Assembly: GCF_014770435.1 (NCBI RefSeq)
Contig: NZ_CP061739.1
Location: 1,116,001-1,180,000, forward strand
Direction: 5' to 3'
Source of the DNA: Psychrobacter sp. 28M-43
GTDB taxonomy: Bacteria; Pseudomonadota; Gammaproteobacteria; Pseudomonadales; Moraxellaceae
DNA length: 64,000 nt
Part shown: positions 26,630-35,200 of the stretch, in pieces
How positions within the stretch are numbered: position 1 is the stretch's first letter
How the letters are laid out: each line of letters starts with the position of its first letter
Program-made: the position numbers and the translations under genes
The notes under the pieces: model-generated
What the model saw: only the letters and a program-made list of their open reading frames with translations
Told to the model about the DNA's origin: nothing
The model's database searches: none

Positions 26630-28240
26630 ATGGCAGGTTATATTTTAGCGTTGGATCAAGGGACCACATCGAGTCGTGCGATATTGTACGATGATCATGC
26701 ACGTCCTATCAAAATGGTACAACAGCCAACGACGCTGCAAACACCAAGAGCTGGATTCGTTGAACAAGATGCACAGCAGATCTGGCAAACTCAGATTAGC
26801 TGTGCACATGATGTTATTAATCGGGCAGGACTGCTTGCCACTGACGTTACCAGTATCGCGATTACCAATCAGCGCGAGTCGATTGTGATGTGGGATAAGC
26901 AAACTGGTAAGCCACTGGCTCCCGCCATTATTTGGCAAGATAGGCGTACCGCAAATTACTGTAAGACGCTCGCTGCTGAAAGTGCTACTAATAGTATGAA
27001 TGACCCTGTGCATCAGGACATTGATAGTGTCAACATGGCACATGAAGTTCAGCGTATTACAGGCCTGCGTTTAGACCCGTATTTTAGTGCCAGTAAGATT
27101 GCTTGGTTACTTGAAAATAATCCGAAGCTGAGTGTACGAGCCAGCAGAGGGGAGATAGCGGTTGGCACGATTGATAGTTGGCTGATTTATAAGCTCACAG
27201 GCGGGGAGCATGTCATCGACGTGACCAATGCTTCTCGTACATTGTTATTCGATATCCATAAGCTGGCATGGTCAGAGACACTTTGTGACCGATTTGCTAT
27301 ACCTATGAATATATTGCCTAAAGTACTATCGTCCGACGGTGATTTTGGCAAAACTAAAAAAGGCCTGTTTGCAAAGCAAATACCTATTCAAGCAGTATTG
27401 GGTGATCAGCAAGCAGCGCTCTTTGGGCAAGGTTGCCTTGATGCAGGCATGGCCAAAAACACTTATGGTACAGGCTGCTTTATGCTAATGAATATTGGCC
27501 AACAGCCAAAATTGAGTGAGCATAAGCTGCTAACCACCATTGCATGGCAACGTAAAACGTCACCAATTCGTCCAGACAATTTATCATTTGACCAAATCGT
27601 ACAGTCAGGCAAACGCATGCTACAGCCGCCTAAAAAAGAAGTCACTTATGCTCTAGAGGGCAGTGTCTTTATGGCAGGGGCTATCGTTCAATGGCTGCGT
27701 GATAATTTGGGTATGATTCAGCAAAGTAGTGATGTCGAGGACCTAGCCCGTCAAGTAGACAGTAGCGAAGATGTTGTTCTATTACCTGCCTTTACTGGAC
27801 TGGGCGCGCCTTACTGGCGTTCGGATATTAGTGCTAGCATTACTGGTATGAGCCGCGGTACTACTAAGGCACATATTGCTCGCGCTGCATTGGAGGCCGT
27901 TGCCTATCAAACCTATGATGTGCTTATCGCTATGCAAAAAGACAGCCCTCATCCTTTGACTGAGCTGAGGGTAGATGGCGGCGCTGCAAATAATGATTTA
28001 CTCATGCAGTTCCAAGCAGATTTGTTGGGTGTTCCGGTATTACGTCCTAGAGATACAGAGATTACGGCGAAGGGCGCAGCACTCCTCGCAGGTCTGAAAA
28101 CTGGGCTATATGACGAATCGACAATGAAAGCTTCATGGCAAGTAGATCGCGTGTTTGAACCAAGTATGTCGTCTGATACTCGTGAGCAGCATCTTGCTAA
28201 ATGGCAACAGGCTATCAAAAGGTCTCTAATGCCGTTATAA
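26630..28240 (+). CDS. glpK: Glycerol kinase
   Basis: A 536-aa FGGY-family kinase making sn-glycerol 3-phosphate. Clear GlpK signatures: LALDQGTTSSRAI (residues 6-18), ITNQRES (about 78), AIIWQDRRTA, LGDQQAALFGQGCLDAGMAKNTYGTGCFML (split by view, about 262-291), the PAFTGLGAPYW block and LRVDGGAANNDLLMQFQADLL. It is longer than the usual about 500 aa because of two insertions relative to E. coli GlpK: about 15 residues after the RRTA block (about 115-135) and about 28 residues (about 305-333, charged, Arg/Lys/Pro-rich) before TYALEGSVFMAG. No glpF or glpD is adjacent. Confidence 0.94.
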   Translation: MAGYILALDQGTTSSRAILYDDHARPIKMVQQPTTLQTPRAGFVEQDAQQIWQTQISCAHDVINRAGLLATDVTSIAITNQRESIVMWDKQTGKPLAPAIIWQDRRTANYCKTLAAESATNSMNDPVHQDIDSVNMAHEVQRITGLRLDPYFSASKIAWLLENNPKLSVRASRGEIAVGTIDSWLIYKLTGGEHVIDVTNASRTLLFDIHKLAWSETLCDRFAIPMNILPKVLSSDGDFGKTKKGLFAKQIPIQAVLGDQQAALFGQGCLDAGMAKNTYGTGCFMLMNIGQQPKLSEHKLLTTIAWQRKTSPIRPDNLSFDQIVQSGKRMLQPPKKEVTYALEGSVFMAGAIVQWLRDNLGMIQQSSDVEDLARQVDSSEDVVLLPAFTGLGAPYWRSDISASITGMSRGTTKAHIARAALEAVAYQTYDVLIAMQKDSPHPLTELRVDGGAANNDLLMQFQADLLGVPVLRPRDTEITAKGAALLAGLKTGLYDESTMKASWQVDRVFEPSMSSDTREQHLAKWQQAIKRSLMPL

Positions 28241-28487
28241 GATTGATTTACTTAGTAAATTTATTGTGATCGTACATTTATAATTACTGAAAGTATGAGG
28301 CTGCCGTACACGAATGTGATAAAGATACAGGCTGTAACGCAAGATAATCGCAATACGGACACAGTTTACAAAATCGGCCTATCTGTCCTTACCTATAAAT
28401 TTCTATACTTCAATTGGATTTAGTAAGACCGCTAGTTTTTAGCAAATAAATAATTCAATAAATAATAAATAATTTAAGGACAATACT

Positions 28488-29000
28488 ATGAGTAACCATG
28501 ATGCTATCGATCGCAGTGAAGTAAAACATATGTCAAAAGAAACAAAAGAAGACTTAAACGCAGACATCATTACCGGTGAGCCAGGTTCACATCCAGTAGG
28601 TACAGGTATCGGCGGTGTAGGCGGTGCAGCAGCAGGTGCAGCTATCGGCACAATGGCAGGTCCATTAGGTACGCTAATTGGTGGTGCTATTGGTGCTATC
28701 GTTGGTGGCGGCGCAGGTCATGCAGCAGCAGAAGCCATTGACCCAACTCATGAAGAAGCGTACTGGCGTGCAGAGTATGCAAACGCCGATTACCATAGAG
28801 AAGAATACGACTTCGACCGTGATTTGCATCCAGCATATGCAGTTGGTTATGCGAACCGTGCTCGTTATCCAGTAGATGCTCGTTTTGAAGATCACGAAGC
28901 AGATTTAGAGCGTTCATGGCACGAAGTAAAAGGTGAGTCTCGCATGGAATGGAACGAAGCGCGTCAAGCATCACGTGATGCATGGAACCGCGTATCATAA
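28488..29000 (+). CDS. Glycine-zipper-containing hypothetical protein
   Basis: A 170-aa protein with a polar N-terminus, a central Gly/Ala-rich hydrophobic stretch (about residues 38-85, with repeated GxxxG spacing such as GTGIGGVGGAAAGAAIGTMAG) and a Tyr/Asp/Trp-rich C-terminus (YDFDRDLHPAYAVGYANRAR, then W..SR..W.EAR.A.RDAW). Glycine zippers pack helices in membranes or oligomers. The C-terminal pattern is one I have seen in many environmental proteobacteria without known function. There is no signal peptide. AAGGACAATACT gives a good ribosome-binding site. Monocistronic, with a terminator at 29161. Confidence 0.75.
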   Translation: MSNHDAIDRSEVKHMSKETKEDLNADIITGEPGSHPVGTGIGGVGGAAAGAAIGTMAGPLGTLIGGAIGAIVGGGAGHAAAEAIDPTHEEAYWRAEYANADYHREEYDFDRDLHPAYAVGYANRARYPVDARFEDHEADLERSWHEVKGESRMEWNEARQASRDAWNRVS

Positions 29001-29160
29001 GAAAGTTTAAATAATTAATAGAACGGTTAGGCAAACATCTTGGCAGACAGTTCACCTAGTAATTAGCTAATATTAGAAGTTGCTATACCATTACCTAAAA
29101 TAGATTAATTGTATGTCCAGTTCTATTAGTAAATCTACTTATCAACATTTATGCTATTTT

Positions 29161-29195
29161 AAAACTTCCAAAGTTTAACTTTGGGAGTTTTTTTA
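29161..29195 (+). terminator. Intrinsic terminator after glycine-zipper gene
   Basis: AAAACTTCCAAAGT, loop TTA, ACTTTGGGAGTTTTTTT. The stem includes one G-T wobble and ends in seven T on the plus strand. It also separates this unit from the EEP-family gene. Confidence 0.8.
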
Positions 29196-29266
29196 GGCAT
29201 AAAATTTGCAGCGTATACACATACGTGAATATTATGTACTATAATAATGAGAACGATGGGGAACAT

Positions 29267-30289
29267 ATGAGTAATAACACTGAAAGTAGTAAACAGTTTT
29301 ATATCGCAACGGCAAACCTGCTGAACTTTGCGAACCCTAATCGAACTTATTATGAAAATGCGCCAGCTTATAACGATGAAACCTATGAACATAAGCTGCG
29401 AGGTCTTACAGATTTGTTGGCTAAAGCGCATGCTGACATTATCGCAGTACAAGAGGTTTGGGATAGTAATGCATTAGAGGCGCTGGCTGTTTCACTAGGT
29501 TTTAAGCCCGAGCATGCGGTCATTCCACTTGCAAGTAACGATAGCGCCAGTATATATACTAAAGGTATGGGTGCACAGAATACGCCTGCTGTCGGTATTA
29601 TCAGCAGATTTGAGCAGTTAGAAACCAGTTTGCTAGAAAATATAGCACCAAAAGCCATTATTGATGTACCTGATATCGGCCCTTATCAACGCTTCAACCG
29701 TCCTCCATTAGTATTACGTGTTGACGCGTACGGGCAGCCCATTACAGTTATTACAGCGCATCTAAAAAGCAAACGTGCTTTTTTCTTACGTGACGAAAAT
29801 GGTGACCTATTAGAAGACATGGACGATCCAAATATTCGAGTTCGCGCCAAGCTTCGTAGTTTATGTATGCGCGCGGCAGAAGCGGCTTCTATCCGTATGT
29901 CTATCATAGAACGATTGCAACATACCCGTGAACCATTGATTCTATTGGGCGATATGAATGATGTCACAGGTAGCGTGACTACTCAGTTGATGACAGAAAC
30001 TGGGGAAGTGAATTACGATAAAAGTATGCGTGATGTTGCACTATTTGATGCTGCTCGGATTCAGGCACGATATGGCTGGATGAAGGATGTTGCCTATACC
30101 CATATATATCAAGGCATGCCAGAAGTTATTGACCAGTTATTTGTCTCAGAAGAGTTTTTGCCTGATAGTAAGTTTTCGCTCGGTTATGTCGAACGAGTCG
30201 ATTATTTTAATGATCATTTGAAGTGGGACTATGCCGATAGAGTCACTGAGCATGGTATTATAAGGGCGAAAATAAAACTCAATGATTAA
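29267..30289 (+). CDS. Endonuclease/exonuclease/phosphatase (EEP) family protein
   Basis: A 340-aa protein of the DNase I/exonuclease III/sphingomyelinase-like superfamily. Metal and catalytic blocks are visible: IATANLLNFANPN (Asn, about residue 16), DIIAVQEVWD (Glu, about 66), VITAHLKSKRA (His, about 163), LLGDMNDV (Asp and Asn, about 227) and a C-terminal FNDHLK in place of the usual SDH. The substrate, nucleic acid or phosphoester, is not evident. No signal peptide is seen. I chose the ATG at 29267 because GGGGAA lies just before it; an in-frame ATG or GTG upstream adds 14 residues with no ribosome-binding site. Confidence 0.85.
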   Translation: MSNNTESSKQFYIATANLLNFANPNRTYYENAPAYNDETYEHKLRGLTDLLAKAHADIIAVQEVWDSNALEALAVSLGFKPEHAVIPLASNDSASIYTKGMGAQNTPAVGIISRFEQLETSLLENIAPKAIIDVPDIGPYQRFNRPPLVLRVDAYGQPITVITAHLKSKRAFFLRDENGDLLEDMDDPNIRVRAKLRSLCMRAAEAASIRMSIIERLQHTREPLILLGDMNDVTGSVTTQLMTETGEVNYDKSMRDVALFDAARIQARYGWMKDVAYTHIYQGMPEVIDQLFVSEEFLPDSKFSLGYVERVDYFNDHLKWDYADRVTEHGIIRAKIKLND

Positions 30290-30526
30290 CTTTATAAAAT
30301 TAGACGGTTAGCTCTATTAAATTGCTGATCGTAGTATTGTTTTTTAACCTATTCATGTCCCTTGCTTGATAATGTGCAAGCGTTTATGATGCCTCTGCAT
30401 TGAATATAGTAGTGACCATACAGGCTTTATATTTTAGCTGACAGTCAACCATCCTTTATCTGAGGATAAATACTATTCAATGAAGATTATATTTATAAAA
30501 TAGGGCGCAACATTAAGAGATTCACA

Positions 30527-31219
30527 ATGAGTGATAATAAAGACGAAAAGATTGAAGATGTGTTGGTAGATTCGGAATTGGCAAAGAAGCTTGTACCTAA
30601 TAAGTTTAAGTTTACTAGCCAGCAAGGCCGTGCACGTCGTCAAAAACTATTGGCTGGTGCCAAAAAATTGAGCGAAACGCATGCTATTAACGATATTACG
30701 TTAGCAGCTGTGTGTGAAGAAGCGGGTATACCAAGAGCTTCTGCTTACCATTTTTTCCCTAATATTGAAGCAATATTTTTAGCATTGCGTTTTTTGAATG
30801 CGATTGAAATATTAGAGATGGTAGAGACGGTCGATATTGGCAACTATGACAGATGGCAAGGGTATTTAACGGCGCTTATCGATCATTGTATTACCATATT
30901 CCATAATGATGAGACAAAAGCCAAGCTTATCTATGATACTAATACACCTGATTTTGAAGGTGACAGTTTTGGTGAGGATATGGATCATCAAATTGTTGAT
31001 TTGGTCTATAAGCGTTTGTCAGAGCGTTATGAGATGCCAAACTTCCATGATATCCAAGATACCTTGTTGATTGCTTATAGTATCGTAAATGCTATCTTTA
31101 CGTTGTCTTATCGCCGTCATCAGAGTATCACTGAAGAGTATATCCAAGAAGCAAATACAGCATTTATTGCTTATTTACGTTGTTACCTACCAGAAAAGTT
31201 GCCACGTAAAAACCGCTAA
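30527..31219 (+). CDS. TetR-family transcriptional regulator
   Basis: A 230-aa TetR/AcrR-type repressor. The N-terminal helix-turn-helix is seen as INDITLAAVCEEAGIPRASAYHFFPNIEAIF-like sequence (about residues 56-86, with the hallmark AYHFFPN). It is preceded by an about 35-residue basic N-terminal arm. The C-terminal ligand/dimer domain is helical and unlike any I can name. It is monocistronic, with a strong terminator after it and no divergent partner, so its target cannot be read from position. The downstream neighbour is the surface-protein locus on the opposite strand. Confidence 0.85.
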   Translation: MSDNKDEKIEDVLVDSELAKKLVPNKFKFTSQQGRARRQKLLAGAKKLSETHAINDITLAAVCEEAGIPRASAYHFFPNIEAIFLALRFLNAIEILEMVETVDIGNYDRWQGYLTALIDHCITIFHNDETKAKLIYDTNTPDFEGDSFGEDMDHQIVDLVYKRLSERYEMPNFHDIQDTLLIAYSIVNAIFTLSYRRHQSITEEYIQEANTAFIAYLRCYLPEKLPRKNR

Positions 31220-31235
31220 TTGAGCTTACTTTAAA

Positions 31236-31271
31236 CATAAAAAAGCCGACAAATATGTCGGCTTTTTTATG
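31236..31271. terminator. Bidirectional intrinsic terminator
   Basis: CATAAAAAAGCCGACA, loop AATA, TGTCGGCTTTTTTATG: a perfect 16-bp inverted repeat with A and T tracts on either side, between convergent tetR-type and 258-aa genes. It closes the surface-protein locus on the minus strand. Confidence 0.92.
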
Positions 31272-31335
31272 TTTAGTTTTTAGTATAGGACTGGAAATAA
31301 TACAGATTAATATCTCTAATAAAACAGCGACTATT

Positions 31336-32112
31336 CTAACGGTTAGACGTCAAATCTTGTCCACGGCAAGTATCATCGCTCGCATCTAAAGGCGAGTACT
31401 GCTTATGATAACTGACTATTGACTTCTCTAGCGCTACATTGGTCTGTGAGTCATTTGCATTGACGTAAGCTTCGCGGGCTTGTTCAAGCCAGCGATCGGC
31501 CATACGAAAATGCATACCAGATTCGCGCCAGCCTCGCGCACATTGATTGGTTGCTGCCCAAATTAAAGCCACTTCACTAAATGCCATCTCACGTGGTGCT
31601 GATGTTATGCCATCGCCGTCTTTAAGTGCGCTTAACGTTGCCCATAGATCAGGACGCATTAAGGCAGAGGTAGACGGAATATCTTGATGCAAGCCCAAGT
31701 CTTGTACCGTATCATTATCTAGCGCTTGCAATATAGGCTCTGCCATTTCTAACGCAACTTGACCTGCGGATGAGCGGCTATTCATACTGTCTTGATGAAT
31801 AGCATAGTTCAACCACGCTTGCGCTTTGTAAGCGAAATACTGTTGAGCTGCTTTCTTGTCTTTTTGTTGATAAGGTTTTAACTGCGTGACCATACAATTT
31901 AACAGGCGCTGTTGTTCGCTTTGATATCTATAAGAGCGTACTTGAGTCTGACTATCATTGCGGCAGTATTCAGCCATGCTAGTTGAGTGAGCCACTTGGA
32001 CAGTCTCACTCTTAGCTAAAGCTGGCTGCATAAAGGTTAACGAAAATAAAGCTGACAGTGTAACGCATACTGAGCGCTTGAAAGGTGCTGCTTTGATGGC
32101 TGAATCAAACAT
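31336..32112 (-). CDS. Exported protein of unknown function (258 aa)
   Basis: A 258-aa protein with a signal peptide (about residues 1-33, ending MQPALA). The mature part is alpha-helical and polar with four cysteines (in AEYCRND, LLNCMV, TNQCARG and DDTCRGQ), an even number that suits disulfides in the periplasm. A segment rich in Ala, Tyr and Trp (YFAYKAQAWLNYAIHQDS) resembles helical N-terminal regions I have seen before OmpA-type C-terminal domains, but no such domain is present here. Last gene of the minus-strand surface locus, 155 bp after the 1775-aa gene. Function unknown. Confidence 0.65.
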   Translation of the reverse strand: MFDSAIKAAPFKRSVCVTLSALFSLTFMQPALAKSETVQVAHSTSMAEYCRNDSQTQVRSYRYQSEQQRLLNCMVTQLKPYQQKDKKAAQQYFAYKAQAWLNYAIHQDSMNSRSSAGQVALEMAEPILQALDNDTVQDLGLHQDIPSTSALMRPDLWATLSALKDGDGITSAPREMAFSEVALIWAATNQCARGWRESGMHFRMADRWLEQAREAYVNANDSQTNVALEKSIVSYHKQYSPLDASDDTCRGQDLTSNR

Positions 32113-32216
32113 GGTATAAACCTTATGTTAAGGTAATAAACGTTGGTATTATTTACCATTACTAGGGCTGACTTAATTGTTTATTGAATGACAAAATAAT
32201 TTATCATAAGACAAGC

Positions 32217-32254
32217 ATGATACTGTCATAAGGATGTACTTACGACAGTGTCAT
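32217..32254 (-). terminator. Hairpin after the 1775-aa gene
   Basis: ATGATACTGTC and GACAGTGTCAT pair (10 of 11, one wobble/mismatch) around a 16-base loop, just past the stop codon of the giant gene on the minus strand. No T run follows on that strand, so termination is likely partial. Confidence 0.4.
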
Positions 32255-32267
32255 TAGTATCAATCAA

Positions 32268-35200
32268 TTAAAATGCAGAATTGCTGCTCAGACGTTGGTT
32301 CTTACGTGGGTCTTCACGTTTGAATAGGTCTTCATCAAACTTAAAGCGCAATCTAAAGTAAGCACCTTGCTGAGTACTGTCGTCATAAGCAATATCTTCA
32401 TCTTCAAAGCCCATGAAGTTATAACCAAGTGATAACCAAAGGTTGGTCATTGGGCTATAACCCACTTCTGCACCAAGCATATAAGCCAAGTCATTTGCCT
32501 GATCATTCCAATAAGTACCTGCTTGTAAGCCAATATCCCAGCGCTCACTAATGTCATAAAGACCGCGGCCATAAACAGCATGAGCCGTGTTATCGCTGGT
32601 TAAGCTATCTGCTTCGTATTCTGTATACTTACCAGCATAACGTCCAGACAGCGTTAGAGGACGCGTAGGATGGTAATTACCATTCCATGACCAAACCATA
32701 GTGTCTTTTTGATAAGCGTCATCGCCAGTATTATTATCATCTAAACGATATTCAAATTTTGCAAGCATATCTAACTGATTGCTATCGTAGTCACGATACG
32801 CAGCACCTAGCTGAAAACGATTGATAGTGCGATCACCATCACTATAGTCAGTGCGTGAGTAGATGTCTTTGGCTAAGAAGGTAACCTCATCAGTATAGCG
32901 ATAGGCGATACCAGCACTACCAAGTAGCGTATCACTTGTTTCACCCCAACGTTTTTCAAAACGTCCCGATGCCTTATAGTTCTCTTTGGCAAGATATTCA
33001 ACACCGATACCTGCCGCTGTTGCAGTGTTGCTTTCTTCACCTTCCAGAGACTCGACACGCTCAAATAAAGTGTTTAAGGTTAGACCTTCTTGAACATACC
33101 ACTTGTTTTTTAGACCAATAGCTGCTTCTGCCTCACGTGCACTGATGGCGTCACGCATGCGGTATTCGCTATAAACCTTACCATCTTTCATGTAAGTGGC
33201 ATCAAAACCAACAGTGGTACGTTGACGCTCATCTGTATCATCAAGACCATAAGTACCAGATAGGCTGTTGATCAAATCATGACGAGCGTATAGACGACCC
33301 AAGTCCCCAAGTGCTGTCTCACCACCGATAGAAGTTGCATTACGTGAGCTGTTTTCGATATCTTGCTCATACTCTGCAAATACCAAGCTGTTATTCAACT
33401 TAGGTAGACGAGAGGTAATACGAGCGCGAACAGTCGTACCTTCAATATCTTCTTCAGCATTACTAACGCTGCTCAACGCTGACTGATTGATGATGTCATC
33501 ATTAAACAGAGTGTCGTCTGTAATATCTACAACGTCTGTCGCGGCTTGAGTATTACGTGAGGCAGCAGTCGCGTCTTGTTTGTAATAACGAACCCCAATT
33601 TCACCAACGATGTTTTCACTTAAACGATGCTCAACGCTTGCTTGCACGCCTTCGCGGCTAGCGTCAGTAGTATGCTCTTCTGTGCGTATGCCTTCTAACT
33701 TAAGAGCAGTTTTCTTATCATTTAGAGTATGAGTAACCTCTACACCAGATTCAGTACGTCCAGCAGTAAGCGGTGATGCACCAGTGACAAAACCTTCATC
33801 AGCATCATTATAATAAGCTTTGGCAAGCGTATTTTTCTTATTATCAAAATCAAGCTCAATACGTAGTGCGTTACCTTCAACATCACTATCAGTCAATTCT
33901 GTCGCGTTGATTTGATTACTTGACTGAAAATTTGGATTCTCAGCTTTGTTCATCGCATATTCTGCGACCAGTTTTAGCTTATCATTGAATTTAACAACAC
34001 TATTAACACTAGCCAACTCTTCTTTGTTCAGTGGGTCATCGCTATTCACATAGCTACCACCGATGGCGACTTTATCCGTCAGTTGTTGCTTCGCGGCAAT
34101 ACCACCGACGAAGTAATCTTCACCGCCTTCATCAACTTCGACAATGACACGGATATAGATAGGATTGCCCTCGATGTCTTGACTAGCAATCGGTGCAGTT
34201 AAGAATAAGCTGCGGCTGATAGGGTCAATCTCATAATCAGCAAAGCGAGTAAGCGTCTCACGATTGATAATAAGCCCAGGGTTGTTGGCGTCACGAGTAA
34301 TAACTTCAACCGTTTCAGAGTTTTCTAATACCGCATCGAAGTTCTCAGCCAATGGATATGGGCCTGAAATGCCCAAACCGCGAGTCTCATTTACACGTTG
34401 GCTAGTACTGGTCTCTGCTAAAAAAGCAGTAACACGAGTATTGCTATCTTCAAATTGAGCTTTTAGACCAGTTAATGTACGGTTGTATTGACCAAGTTTG
34501 ATACCTTCATCGTTATCAATTTGTGTTTTCAAATCACCATACATAGCGAATGAGCGACCTTTATCAAGGCGCACGTAAAGCTTGCTAGTAGATTGCGCAT
34601 CGAAACCTTTGGCTGATGAATCGCCATAGACAGGATAATATTCGCCAGGCTCGATATCACGGAACAAACGCTCGCCTTTTTTATCACTATCATATGCAAG
34701 CGTAAGCAGATAGTCGCCGCGTACTTTTCCTTTGAGGAACATCGCGGCACGACCAGAAGCTGTGTAATCATCATTACCAGCAAAGTCATTTAGCTCTTGC
34801 TCAAATGCACCTTGAGCATCGGTAATGCTGCTACCGTCAAAGTCTTTTAGTGAAATAGCACCTTCTACAATACCAACAGCAAGTAGTGGACGTAGTTGAG
34901 CTGTAAACTGTAACGGAATGATTTGTTTGCTGCTACCAGTGTCAATTACTAGCTCGCCCTTACCTGGTACGCTAGGTGCAGTTACGGGTATTAATAGCTC
35001 ACCACCAGAAACAGTAATTTGAGTACCTGCTTTATCTTGACTGTCATCCTTTAGATTGATACGACCGATATTAGTATCAAGCGTAAGAGAAGTAGTACCA
35101 ATATAAGGACGATTATCGCGATCTTTCAGGCTGATGATGACTTGGTATTCACTAATACCGTCAGCTGGAACTAATTGTGCTTGAGTACGGTAGTCGATAG

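Noticed and set aside
26645..27043. 132-codon antisense ORF inside glpK
   Set aside because: Lies wholly within the glycerol kinase reading frame and has no recognisable domain.
28696..29055. 119-codon antisense ORF over the glycine-zipper gene
   Set aside because: It mirrors a well-supported gene with a good ribosome-binding site; its composition is a reflection of the Gly/Ala/His codons opposite.
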